Shown: positions 1 through 11,294 of the stretch, piece after piece
How the letters are laid out: each line of letters starts with the position of its first letter
Numbering within the stretch: the stretch's first letter is position 1
Assembly (NCBI GenBank): GCA_018350325.1
Contig: JAEVLN010000006.1
Coordinates: forward strand, 3,300,693-3,364,692
Source of the DNA: Globodera rostochiensis
Lineage: Eukaryota > Nematoda > Chromadorea > Rhabditida > Heteroderidae
DNA: 64,000 nucleotides
Direction of reading: 5' to 3'
Program-made: the position numbers and the translations under genes
Notes under the pieces: generated by a model
The model's database searches: none
Seen by the model: the letters and a program-made list of their open reading frames with translations, nothing else
Told to the model about the DNA's origin: nothing

Positions 1-463
1 ATTTCGCTTAAGCGGCAAATAATCCGATGGCATTTTGCCATTCACCAACAATAAAAAGCGTCCTTTTTCATCTGTTTGAACAGTGTAAAAATTTGCAAAA
101 CACTTTGCCAAATCCTCAACACTATTTTGGAGGAGACTAACGTCACTAAACAGTTGTGAGTTCTGAAAAAAAACTGTGTTACAATTGAATTGAACATTTG
201 TGTCAGCTCTGCTGATTCGTCTATTGCTGAACAGTTTGTCCCAAATGATCACTCGATACCTTGCAGGAGGTATGATCTTAAATAAATTTGTAAAATGAGC
301 AATTAACCCATTAATGTTTATGACGGAGGACAACCTTTGCTAGATGGTAAGCTCCAACAATTCTGCCTTCTACAATGTTATTAAACGGTCGAATTAGTTC
401 AAAAGCAAGCACATATTCCCGCACAAAAACCAGGTCAATTATTATAAAAAGCGGAATTAACAT
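1..463 (-). CDS. N-terminal part of a paralogue of the RING-finger gene at 913-3846
   Basis: Two exons are visible: 335-463 (43 codons, start ATG at 463) and 1-276 (92 codons, open to the window edge). They are joined by a 58-bp GT-AG intron, phase 0. The product starts with a hydrophobic stretch (MLIPLFIII...) that could be a signal peptide or anchor. Aligned by eye it matches the plus-strand gene in order and intron position: both have an ELIRPF or DLIRPF motif, then YHLAK at the end of exon 1, then PxxYRVIIWD at the start of exon 2, DLAKCF in the middle and TDExGRFLL near the end. The rest of the gene, including any RING finger, lies outside the window. I do not recognise the N-terminal family, so function is open. 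Seen: the paralogy. Inferred: that the missing part also encodes a RING. Confidence 0.7.
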
Positions 464-912
464 TTTCTTAATAAACAAATAAAAATCAAATTACTATTTT
501 ATGAATAATATTTGTATTTAATAATAAATTAAATCAAAATTCTTTCTTATGATGTTATAATTTGCTTTACGTTTATCGATTCGCATTCATGCCAATTTTT
601 GTCGGAGCGAAAAATGCCAATTTTTTCTTGACAAATTATTGACTTTTATTGATTCAACTTTATCATATACTTATCCATTTTAATAAATAATAAATACTCA
701 TTAGAAAATAATTGCTCAACATGAAGCGTTTTCCTTGTTTATCTGATTCTTAATTAGGAAGAACAAAGTATTCGTGAATCTGCCGTATTCTTATCGGTGT
801 ATGATCAAATCACATAAATATTCTAAAATTATGATCACGACCGGTTCATTTGTTTTGTATAATTAGATCAGCTACAATCGGTATTAATATCCCCATATTT
901 AGTATTATCAAA
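464..912. promoter_or_regulatory. Intergenic space between divergent paralogues, putative shared promoter
   Basis: About 450 bp of AT-rich DNA separates the two start codons of the head-to-head paralogous genes. I see no ORF or repeat in it. Its position makes it a candidate bidirectional promoter, but no specific element is recognised. Confidence 0.35.
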
Positions 913-3846
913 ATGCTAATATTGCCAATAGTATTTGTCGGCCTGATAAATTTGCTGAAAAAATCCTTTGCGATTGATCTAATTCGACCATTTACTAACG
1001 TTATCGAGGGTAACAGTGAACTTATCTTTTACCATTTGGCTAAGGTTTTATTTATGGTTTAAATGATACCAAAAACTTAAAACATTTTAAAAGTTTTAAA
1101 AATTAATAAATATTATAAATTTTGATTTGATTAATTTCATAGATAGAACAATAAAAAAGTTTGCGGCAAAGCGTTTAAACGGGTCGGTTAACAATGACAA
1201 TTTTTAGAAAACAAATTTTGACTAAAAGGGTCCGCCCTAAATTTTTCAAAATTAAAACCGATCAAAAACCGGTTAAGCGCTTTGCCGCAAACTTTTTTTG
1301 ATTCTTTCGTTTTCAGCCCCTACGTAAACTTTAAAAGTTGAATTCTTCTAACAATGATTGATTAAGATTGTACCGGCTGGCAACTACAGAGTGATCATTT
1401 GGGATCAACAAACCGGTCATCATGATCTGTTGATCAATTCTGCCAGCAGTAATTTGTGCAATGGGCGAGAAATTTTCGTTGCGCGTCGTGGAATATCGAT
1501 TGATCGACAATTTGTTTTTCTTGTCGACGTGCTGAAAAATCACCTTAACGATTTGGCAAAATGTTTTGTGCATTTTCATACCGTCAAAACCGATGAAACG
1601 GGTCGATTTTTGTTGAGAATAAAAAGCCGTGTGGCGAATTATTCGCTGTTCAACAAACAATTCAATTTCAATTTGATTCCATTGAATGAAAATTTTGTAA
1701 GTTAATTGTTATTAACAATTTTTGCGGTTTTTCATTAATTTCCTATTTTTTTGTAAAATGATTTTTTTTAAATAGGATCCAATTTCCGATGATGCAACAC
1801 CTGGAGCAGCTGCGCAACGCATTTACGTTCAAGATATGTTGGATCCGGCAGATTCACTATGCCAACACACTGACAAACAATGTTTGATCAATTATTATGA
1901 ATCTGACATAGATCGTGAAGCTCACATAACGAAGTTGCTCTCCAACAGATGGCTGCAAAATCGGAGATACAATGACCTGACGGAGATGGTTAGCAATTTA
2001 ATTCACAAAAATGGGCTTTTTTCGATTTCATGCATTCATCTTTGAGTCCCAAAAGCCCCTTATGAGATTAGTAGCTGAAATGGGAGCTCTAAATCTCCAA
2101 AACGGAGTGTCCAGAAAATGATAATGCTGATACCTACTTCTGTTTCTACAAATTAAATAACGTAAATAGTGAATAAAAATATTAAGATAATAATTTTTTG
2201 TTTTATTTTTCTATTTATATAATATTTTTTTGAAATACAGTGCTTTCGATTTTTTATAACTTTTTATTAAAATATTTTTTGCGTTAAGTACTTAAGGAAT
2301 TTTAAAGGTTAGTAAGTAGTTAAATATAAACGAATTTAAACATTTTATTAATAAGCATTATATTATTGGTAAGATATAATTTTATTAGAAATAATTTTGC
2401 CAGGAAAATTTCTTCATAATCGCCAATTTTCGCGCATTGATTAAAAGTGCCAAGAAGCAATCGGCAGCAAATGGCATACAAATGGCAACTACTGAATACT
2501 CACTATTAGGTCATTTTTGGAATTCACTTGCGAGGACAAGAAAAAATGGAATGCTTTGGAAACGGTTGAGGCTGGTGAATCAACAAATGTTGGTTCTGAT
2601 CGACGAATTTTGCGAAATCAGTGAAGATTTTTTGACTTCACTAAGTCAACTGATGGTATTTGTTGCGGTATGTGAGTGAAGAGTTTAAATAAAATATGTA
2701 CTTTGTATTTTTAATTTGTTAATAGGGTTAATTTTTAATATTTTAGGGATTTTTGATTTAGAATAAAAAGCTTGGTGGTTTTTTATTTTATAATTCGCTT
2801 AAAATTCAGAAAAGCAATGAACCCAAAAACTTTTGTCCAAATTGGCCAGTAGTACGGGAAAAAGCATCGAAATTCACAAATTCTGGTATAGTAATGGAAG
2901 CATTTGGCCAATGGATCAACACATCAGAACAACTCAGCAACGAGAAAGAACAAATCATCTATTTTTGGATTGAAGTATTTGCTAAACGATTTTTTTCACA
3001 AAGTTATCAATGGCCAGAACAAGACCATGATTTGTTTCACCAAATTGGTAATGTTCTTAAATATGTCTGAATACCTAAGGGTGCGGCAATCACATTTATT
3101 TGTTAAAAATACAAAATCTATAAAAATAATTTTGAGTCCAAAAAACTTTTGGGTTTATGATTTTTTTCCTAAAAATATTCTAAACTTTATTGCTTTCAAT
3201 TTTCATAAAGGTACTCTGTTGGTCAAAGCAAAAGATGAACAACATCTCACAATGGACAAAATTGTACGAATAAAAGGCATTAAAAAATTGTTGGACAACA
3301 TTTGCATTAGACTTTTTGAAGCTATTGTCGATTGTCGCCATTTAATGCCGTGGCATGATCAGCTGTGTGCAAGAGGCGAATTTCAGGCAAGATCATGTGT
3401 ATATGAAAAACAGAATGCCAACAAACTTTTTTAGTTAAAAAAACATTTTATTATGTTTAATTTAATTAAAAAAATTTGTTAAATCATGACAGCTTTTTGA
3501 TTTTATAGACTGTCTCTGTACGACCACAATCATCAGTTTCCGTTGCTAAAAGAAAATGTTCGAATGTCTTGGATTTAAATACTGTGCCTGATGAAGATCA
3601 ACCAGAAACAAGTACAACAAAAACATGTGTAATATGTCTGGACAAAGAGGTAAATTAATGGGAAAACAAAATGCCAATTTAAAAAAAAAATTAAAATTTT
3701 AGCGCGACATTGCGTTCTCTCCTTGTGGCCATCTGGGCGTTTGCCAACGATGTTCAGAAAGAACGAAAAGTTGCCCAGTTTGTCGAAGTCGTATTGTGAA
3801 GAAATTGCAAATTAATGAACTAGGACGAAAAAATTTTAAAGTCTAA
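913..3846 (+). CDS. Protein with hydrophobic N-terminus and C-terminal C3HC4 RING finger, probable E3 ubiquitin ligase
   Basis: Eight exons join in a consistent frame: 913-1044, 1367-1696, 1776-1988, 2404-2655, 2810-3047, 3211-3386, 3509-3649 and 3703-3846, giving about 541 residues. The last two exons encode a RING finger split by an intron: CVICLDKE, then FSPCGHLGVCQRC, then SCPVCRSR, i.e. C-x2-C, C-x-H, C-x2-C, C-x2-C. RING fingers recruit E2 enzymes, so ubiquitin-ligase activity is expected. The first 20 residues are hydrophobic and may be a signal peptide, which would be odd for a cytosolic ligase. The central region matches no family I know. The intron after exon 6 (3387-3508) appears to use a GC donor (CAG|gcaaga); with that site the frame stays open into the RING exons. 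The start at 913 is supported by alignment with the divergent paralogue at 1-463. The exon model is mine and untested by transcripts. Confidence 0.72.
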
Positions 3847-4248
3847 AACTTTTTATTTTGATGATGGAATTCAATTTTACTTGGTCAATTAAAAATATGT
3901 TTTTATGTTATTTTTGATTTTTTTTTACTTTTTGTTTTAAAATCCTTTTCTAGATAAATAATGGAAATCTTTTTTGTTGATTTTATAAAAGGTGTTTAGA
4001 GTTTAGAGGCGTCGAAACATGTTATTGTAACTGGTTCGGGATTCAAAATCGGTCAAAACGGAACCTTTTTACCGACTTCGAAAAAAATTTCATTTTTTTT
4101 TCGAAAAATCATAGATGTTTGAAATCATATTATGAAATAGATGGCATATTAGTAATCATAACTCCCGGGTACCTATTAGAATTAGCGTTCTTTTTGCCTT
4201 TTTTGAATTTGTGTGCGTAAAACCGAAAGGTACCTAAAATTTTTGTCG
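3847..4248. other. Intergenic, no gene seen
   Basis: AT-rich DNA between the RING gene and the hAT insertion. Nothing recognisable apart from the target-site copy at its right edge (4249-4256). Confidence 0.5.
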
Positions 4249-4256
4249 ATTTCAAT

Positions 4257-5887
4257 TAGTGTTCGGCACGGTACGGTAATACCGCGGTATTTTTCGGTAT
4301 TACCGCGGTATTTTTACCGAAATACCGATACCGAAAAAATTTTGAGATTTCGGTATTTTTTCGGTATCGGTATTTTTTCGGTATTTTACCGAAATACCGA
4401 TACCGAGCCATCTCGGAATACCGCGGTATTTTTCGGTATTTCGGTATTTTTGGTAAATGCTTTATTCTTGGTGAATGATATATTTAATTAGATGATTTCG
4501 CCACCATTCAAATTTGGCAAAGGAGCGGTTGGAGGAAGCACAAACACAAGAAAAACTTCCAAAGCACGCCCTTATCCAGGTTTTCTTTTTCTAAACATCC
4601 GTAATTTTTGTTTTTTTTACTCTGTTGTTGCAGGATGTTCCAACCCGTTGGAACTCGAGCTACCTTATGGGTGAACGCCTCACCGAGCAACGAAGAGCTT
4701 TGGAGTTGTACGTGTTCAAATATAAGCCAAATTTTTGCATTTTGGATGACGAGGAATGGACAATTTTAGCAGAGTTATGCTCTCTTTTACGTCCAGTTGA
4801 AGAGGCTTCTCGAAAAGTTTCATATTGCATTTAATCATTAATAATAGAATTTTCAGCTTTGTGAGCGCGATTCCTCAATTGCTGTTCAGATCGCAATTGC
4901 TAACATTTTGCTCGGGGAGTTAACTGAAAAGACTTATCCAATCATTGAGGAAGAGCAAAGAAAACTGATCAGCGAAATCCGTGAACGATTTTCAAACTTG
5001 GAAAGCAAAAGGTCAGCCAAAAAAAACTTGAAATTTAATTCATTTTTAATAGGATTTATGCCGTTGCCCACTATCTTGACCCTAGATTCAAGGACCAATT
5101 TGTGCCAAACCGTTTGGAATTTGTCTCTAAAATTCATTCATGGATTAAATCGGACATTCTGCTGCCAACCAATAGTGGAGAAATTCTAATTGATGTAGCT
5201 AATATTGAAGAGGGTTCTTAGTATCTTAAATTAAAAATGCTTTTTCTCATTTGTTTGATTTTTTTTCTATTAATTATTTCTTAGAAAGGCCTCCATCACC
5301 AAAAAAGAAGTGCGGTGATTTCTTTGCGTCCCGTGCGAACAAATTTGTTGCCCGAAAAACACCAACGAAAGGCTCAAGTCAACCGGCTGAGGACATTGAA
5401 TTTGAATTGAATTTGTACAGAAAAGCAGATTTGGAGCCGTTGGACAGTGATCCTTTTAATTATTGGAAAGAGAATGAAAAAATGTTCCCAGTTTTGTCCC
5501 CAATTGTTCGCCGCTACCTTTCGGCTCAGGCGACATCTGTTGAAAGTGAAAGGATTTTCTCTGTTGCAAGAGATGTTTTCAATTACCGCCGCAATTTATT
5601 AAACCCAGCAACAGCTGAGATGCTTATTTTTCTCAACAAAACATTGCCAATAATCAATTATAAGTATTGAATAAAAGTTTTGTTAATTTTAAATGAAATT
5701 CAAAATTTTCAAAAAATACCGAATACCGGTCGGTATACCGAATTTTTTGGGTCGGTATTTTTCGGTATCGGTATTTATACCGAAATACCGATACCGAAAA
5801 AAATTGAGATTTCGGTGTTTTTTCGGTATCGGTATTATACCGAAATACCGATACCGAATACCGAAAAACCCCATTTGCCGAACACTA
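4257..5887 (+). mobile_element. hAT-superfamily DNA transposon with perfect 8-bp target duplication
   Basis: The element is bounded by inverted ends TAGTGTTCGGCA (4257) and TGCCGAACACTA (ending 5887). It is flanked by the identical 8-mer ATTTCAAT at 4249-4256 and 5888-5895, the hallmark of hAT insertion. Just inside each end are about 170-200 bp made of short repeated words (CGGTATCGGTATTTT and its complement) in opposite orientations, i.e. subterminal repeats. Between them lie decayed transposase exons. At 1,631 bp it is short for an autonomous hAT. The intact ends and duplication suggest a fairly recent insertion, probably mobilised by a transposase encoded elsewhere. Confidence 0.93.
4633..5670 (+). 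pseudogene. hAT transposase remnant (C-terminal half)
   Basis: Exon-like pieces inside the hAT element encode, in order: DVPTRWNSSYLMGERL (about 4633-4680), a region IAIANILLGELTEKTY (about 4887-4934), AVAHYLDPRFKDQF (near 5055-5100) and the hATC dimerisation region with [23 protein letters not shown] and NYRRNLL (about 5450-5610), ending with a TGA near 5670. These are standard motifs of ZBED-like hAT transposases. The N-terminal BED zinc finger and first part of the catalytic domain are absent, and the pieces need splicing or frame changes to join. I read it as an internally deleted, non-autonomous copy. Confidence 0.85.
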
Positions 5888-5895
5888 ATTTCAAT

Positions 5896-8581
5896 ATCCT
5901 CAAATGTCTTTCCGTTATGTTATTTGAACTGATTCTTCATTTTTTCCGTTATATGCGAGTATGATTGTCTAAGGCAGTGCAAACGCTTCAATGCACGGGA
6001 CTGGATATTGCATGTATAGTGCAACCGATCGCTTCGGACCAGCAAATTAGGAAATCATTCAAAAATCATTTCATTTAAAAACATCGACATCCTCACCGTT
6101 AGTCGTCTTTGTAATGGTATTAGATTTCAACTGAGTTTTACACATGTGAAGATGCTTAATCTTGGGTAGCTCTTTCTGGCCACCGATTTACTTGTTTTGT
6201 TTCATAAATTCATTGAAGCAAATGCCTTAGCATTTAAAGCAAGACTAAATAAAGATGGTGCGCGCCCCCATTTTTTGAAAAAGATAATAAAAGTAGTAAG
6301 ACTCTTTCCTAAAGGTTTCTGGATTAGAATCGAAATCTGACAGTGTATAAACCAATTTAGAACCCCGAATTCCGTTGGGTGAAACCCCAAAAATTGCAAA
6401 TCGGGTGTTCAAATTTTACGACCTTTTAAAGATTTCCTTACAAATTAGTTTTTCCAAAACTGCAGTCACAAAATTTTATTTATTCGAAAGGCCGTAATAA
6501 GAAGATGCTATTTGTACATAAAAGCATTGGATAAAATTGAACAAGTTATGACCAGAAAACTATGAAAAGTCCGAGTTTAACTAAAAGTACATCGACTCGG
6601 CTCGATCTTGCTGAAATATATCCTAGAGCTTTCAAATGAAAGATTAGAAGATTGGTTATCATAAAAAAGGCACCATTTCATCGATCAAAATGCTGTATTT
6701 TGAATGATTGTATTTTGTCGATTTAAAAAATTTAATTTCTTATAAAATTTCGTGGCGGCTAAAAACAAATTGTCAAAACGGTAAAACTATTTATTTGTGC
6801 TTCACTTCGAAATGCATAAATTATATACCATTCAAATCCTCTCGTCGAGCTGATTACGAATCTGCAAAAATTTTGAGTCGCTCTCGAATCTGTCAAATGA
6901 GCAAAGTTATAACCTCTCAAAGTTGAGAACACGATATGGAGGACCCTTTTGGTCAAAATTTGTGTAAAAGATTTTTCTTCTAAATATCTGCAAATATGTA
7001 TTTATTTGACATGGAAAATTGCAGCCAAAGTACCGCACACTCGACTAGGCGGCCAGTAGGTGGGGCGAGACTCCGCGCTCCGGAAGAAGTCTGCGCATGG
7101 CCCGGCGGAGGGTCTCGCACGCGCCCGCTCCGCGGGTCCCCGCGCGCTCGCCCCCCAGTGGCGCTCGTCAGACTTCTTCCTCCGCCCTCCGTCTCGCCCC
7201 ACTACTTGCTCCGTCTCCGCATGCTCGCTGTTGGCGGGCCGCCAGCGGCCTTTCATTATTATATCCGGCTTTTGTTACTCAAAAGTCGTTTGTTCCTTAA
7301 TTTTCAACAATTTCAACCAATTCATAAACAGCTTTTAATTCTCAATTTGTAGTTTATGTTGACGAATCGTAATCAGATTTTCTATAAATCTTGACCAAAG
7401 GGATCCCAACTATTTTAGCCAACTTTTAGGTGCTATAACTTATGCATTAATTGGAAATTAAAATACTAAATGTTGAAAATTAATAACATAAAATCATTAA
7501 TTTTTCTAAGGACTCACATTTAAATTGGAATAAATGATTCAGCGTCAATTTCAACATCAAATCGGGAAGAACGAACAAAATCGGAGCATTCTTTATCAGC
7601 CGACAGCGCCGGTCGATCGATCGGGGAAGAGGAGAATGAATTATAACAGACGACGCGAGAGGAAAGCAACAAACAGTGCGTTTTCAATACAAATTTGTGG
7701 ATTACTTATTAAAGATGAATATAAAACTTTTAAAAATTGCTAATTTATTCAAAACTTTAATTTTTTGTTGATGAATATTTTTTTAATTCATTTTTTAATT
7801 TCAGCTTTGTACAGTTAAAAATCAGCTCCTATTGTGTCCCTATAATTCATTTGCCTTTGTTTACATTAAAATCTACATTCCTTTTTATTTAGTCAAAAAA
7901 TAGAAGTGTAAGGGTTGACATTTTATTCCAACCTTGTATTAAAATTTTACTTTTAAAAGCAATTGTAAAATTAAATGGTAACTCTTATTTTGTACGTGTA
8001 CAAAAAGTCCCATGGACAAGAGCCCCGTTCAAAAGGTCCAAATGGAAAATCGTTCAAACTCAGTGGACCTTTTATCTTATTTATGGTTTTACATTTTCGT
8101 GGAATTTTCTTAATGTCCAAAAATTAGTGACCTTTTCAGCTCAGGCAGGGCACCTGCTGTGCACAACAAACACTTCAGTGGACCAGTAACCATTCATCAA
8201 TCGATTACTTTTTCGAATGGTAGAAGCGAATAATTAAGTTTCTAAAAAAAGAAATTAGACCGAACAAAAATTGCTCGGATTTCTCAAAACGCGAAGTTCT
8301 ACATAATTCGATTCCTAATGTACATAAACAATGAGATTTGGATAATTGCCTATAATTTTTTTCCCTCATTATCCAAAACCAAAGCCACATTTATTCATTT
8401 TTTCTAAATTTTATTTTTCAATCCATTATGAATTGATTCATCTTGATCTGATTAAGTTCTTTGTTCAAATCAGTATCGAACAACTTTAAATGTAACAAAA
8501 ATATTAACCGATTTGTAAAATATCAATTTTAAATGGCCTAAAAATTCCAAATTAATAAAAAGAAAAACTTCTTATCCAGAA
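5896..8581. other. Gene-free stretch
   Basis: No exon chain is supported over these 2.7 kb. A GC-rich palindrome at 7062-7200 stands out (separate entry). Around 6620-6640 there is an AGAGCTTTCAAATG box that recurs, with one change, near 42538 (complement) and 42720, and near 53372, so parts are dispersed repeat. Short ORFs here look like chance. Confidence 0.5.
7062..7200. repeat. GC-rich inverted repeat (foldback)
   Basis: Two arms of about 32 bp face each other: the left runs from GGGGCGAGAC to GGAAGAAGTCTG (7062-7093), the right from CAGACTTCTTCC to GTCTCGCCCC (7169-7200). The flanking 200 bp are far more GC-rich than the surroundings. Overlapping ORFs on both strands here are Arg/Ala/Pro-rich and look non-coding. 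Confidence 0.7.
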
Positions 8582-10668
8582 ATGTCAATATTGCCTGAAC
8601 AACTTCCTTCAATAGTCTTCGGACCATTTGCCACATTAGCCAGTCCATTTTTGCCCGGAGAAGCATCCTCGTCCCATAAACGTTTTGCCAAAAATGTTCT
8701 CTGTTGTGCTTCGTTTATTCTGTTAATTTTGCGCTCACTTTGGTACATTAGGCAGCTTGGAACATCGCCAGTAATTTATTTATTTAAAAACATTTAAAAT
8801 TTTAATTATATTATATTTTAATTTTGTAATTTATTTATCTTAATTTGTTTTACAGAATCTCAGTTTGGATTGGGCTCACAACAGCTTGCAATTGTCAATT
8901 TCGCTAAACGCGCTCAGTGCATTATATTGGCTTAGAACGAGCGCAACGGAATTTTTTCGTGAATTTTGTGCAGCTTTATCAAAAGCAATTGGAATAAATG
9001 TAAAAAAATAATGTCTATATACATACATTTTGACAAAGCTTTTTTTAAACCTTTCCTTTATGCGACCCCCACCAAAATATTTATTTTTACATTTTTGGGG
9101 ATAGTTTGACTTCCATTTTACGAATTTTCAAGGTCGAACAAGAATTTCGATTGACTAGTTCTGCTCAAAAAGGATAATTCCGGCCTGGCTCGCATAACGG
9201 ATAACCAAAATTTAAATTAAATTTAGTAAATTAAATCACTTTTAGAGAATGCCTACAATCCCAAAAAGTTCAAAGATTTGTTCCTATATTTTGGCAACAA
9301 TTTGCGTGTTCACCTGTCTTACATGGGCTCTGCGACAAATTTTAAAAATGGAAATGGTCATTAAAGTTGATGTCAACGGTTCTTATATTGAACAAAGTTT
9401 ATCTGAAATGTGCGCTTTCTATATTTAATTTTAATTTAAAAAATCTTCAACTTTTTTTACAACTTGAAATAAATGTTTTATATGATTAATTATTTATTAA
9501 ATGTACAGGCAACTTGTGGCCAGAACCGTTTTTGTTTTTTCTGATGCTTTAGCTGCAGTTTACGCGGGTTTTATCAGCGCATTGGCATTGTGTTTATTTT
9601 ATTTGAGTTTTCAATCAGTATTGGCGGAATGGGACACATTCAAACGTGAACAATTTGATGACATCGTCAAAGCAGACAGAATTTTGGTAGTAGGGTATTT
9701 TAATGGTTTGAAAAATTGATATATATTTATTTATAGAATATTTTTAAATGTAGGATGCCAATATTTTGTCTGGCCTGGCCAACGCCATGCCCCCAATGCT
9801 TCGATTTGCGCACTTGACTAGCAACAAATTGGAAAATTTGGGAATGGGTATTTTCATGACCGCGGTGTTCTGCAATATTTCAGCAAGTTTTATCACAAGC
9901 GGCGGTGGAGGGTCGAACAATGGCAATAAAATTATTTTGAATTGTTTAATTGGAATTAAAATAATTAACATGCAATTTTAGGCACAACATAAACTTTGGG
10001 CATACATACAAAATATTTATTATTTATAAGTAATAAAGAAAAAGATTAAAGTGATTTTTTAAAATACAATAATAAAATAATACAAAAGAAACAAATTTAA
10101 ATAATTTGTTCTTAACATTAAGCATTAACTAATTGGCACATATTTAATGGTGTGGACTCAGTTAACAATGGTGCATGGAGCATTTTCAGCATAGTTTTGC
10201 TAATTACCATTATCAAAGGCCCATATGACGTGCATTCAAAGGCAATTTTTAGCATTCCGATTTTTATTTTTCGAATTTCTTCTTTGAGATTCGAGAAATA
10301 AGAGAAGACTTACTATTATCGGATACAATTTGGAACAGCACTGAACAAAGGGTATTTTGGGAAATTAATGAAAATACATCATTTAAATCGCTATTTCATT
10401 TATTTTTAAATTTATTTAGGTAATCACACTCACGAAAAATGTAGTTATAAGAATTGAGGGGACCAGAATACATCGTATTGGATCTCAATTATTCCAATTG
10501 GTAAACTTTTGGATTTGTTAATTTAAAAAATGTAACGAAAATATAAAAAAACTAATTTTTTTTTTATTTTAGATTTTTGTAGCGCAAGTTGTGTTTGTTT
10601 ATTTGTTGGTAAGTGGTTCAAATTGCAAACCTCATCATCCTTCATTGAATAACCAATCGATGATATAA
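8582..10668 (+). CDS. Seven-helix membrane protein, chemoreceptor-like (possibly gustatory-receptor type)
   Basis: Nine exons join in frame: 8582-8770, 8856-8999, 9246-9409, 9509-9686, 9754-9904, 10162-10241, 10289-10351, 10420-10500 and 10573-10668, giving about 381 residues. Seven hydrophobic segments can be picked out: near FILLILRSLWYI, LNALSALYWL, SYILATICVFTCLTWAL, YAGFISALALCLFYL, MGIFMTAVFCNISASFIT, IFSIVLLITII and LIFVAQVVFVYLL. The size, helix count and long loop between helices 6 and 7 fit invertebrate gustatory-receptor-like proteins (nematode Gur/LITE-1 class). That assignment rests on architecture only; I see no decisive motif. The intron 10242-10288 would use a GC donor (AAAG|gcaatt). 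The third and fifth donors are weak, so exon ends there are less certain. Confidence 0.55.
9057..9200. mobile_element. Possible small MITE in an intron of the receptor-like gene
   Basis: TATGCGACC at about 9059 and GGCTCGCATA at 9188-9197 are imperfect inverted ends roughly 140 bp apart, inside the intron between exons 2 and 3. No convincing target duplication is visible. Confidence 0.3.
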
Positions 10669-10983
10669 TATATGACATTAATTTCTTCACCTTTTCACTA
10701 ATATTAAAAACTAATTTATGTACATTCTATCGAATTTGATTATTTGAATTGAAAATGTATTTATTTAAACCCATTTTTATGTTACAAATGTCAAGATAAG
10801 CATTTTGAAAAATTTTAATTAATTTGAGACGGACTTTAATGAAAAGATATAATTATTTTACCTTTTAAATTGGATGTTTCTAAAAATTGTTTTTCCATTT
10901 TTATAAATTGTTATTTCTATATCATATAATACAGCAATTATCCACGGTTTTCCACTTGAATAACCCCAAGTTTTTCAACCACT
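10669..10983. other. Intergenic, no feature seen
   Basis: AT-rich space between two convergent genes. No ORF or repeat stands out. Confidence 0.5.
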
Positions 10984-11294
10984 TTACTTTTCATCTTGTA
11001 ATGCATATTTTCCACTCATCGAGCTGACGTTCATCGCCGACGTTGCCAAAACGTACAGAATTGCCATTAATGCACAGAGAATCAACAGACTAAATTTTTT
11101 TAAAATAATGTTAATTTTATAAACGAATTCACGCACTTTACTGCCAAAATGATTGTATTTTTGTCGAATCCGGCAGCCTCCGCATGTTCCACCAAACTCT
11201 TGCGTCGAACATCGCTGGTTTTACGTCGTGCGTCTCCATGGACTACCGAAAGTCGTTGCTGAGTTGGCAATGACTGGGTTCTACCATGATCCAT
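10984..11294 (-). CDS. Small single-pass membrane protein, unrecognised
   Basis: Two exons, 11125-11294 and 10984-11089, separated by a very short (35 bp) GT-AG intron, give 91 residues with compatible phases (2 then 1). The N-terminal half is polar and basic (SDVRRKSLVEHAEAAGFDK) and the second half starts with one strong hydrophobic helix (LLILCALMAILYVLATSAM) followed by a short tail ending DEK. This suggests a single transmembrane segment with a basic cytosolic head. I do not recognise a family. The gene sits tail-to-tail with the receptor-like gene. Without splicing the first exon reads only 64 codons and lacks the helix. Confidence 0.5.
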
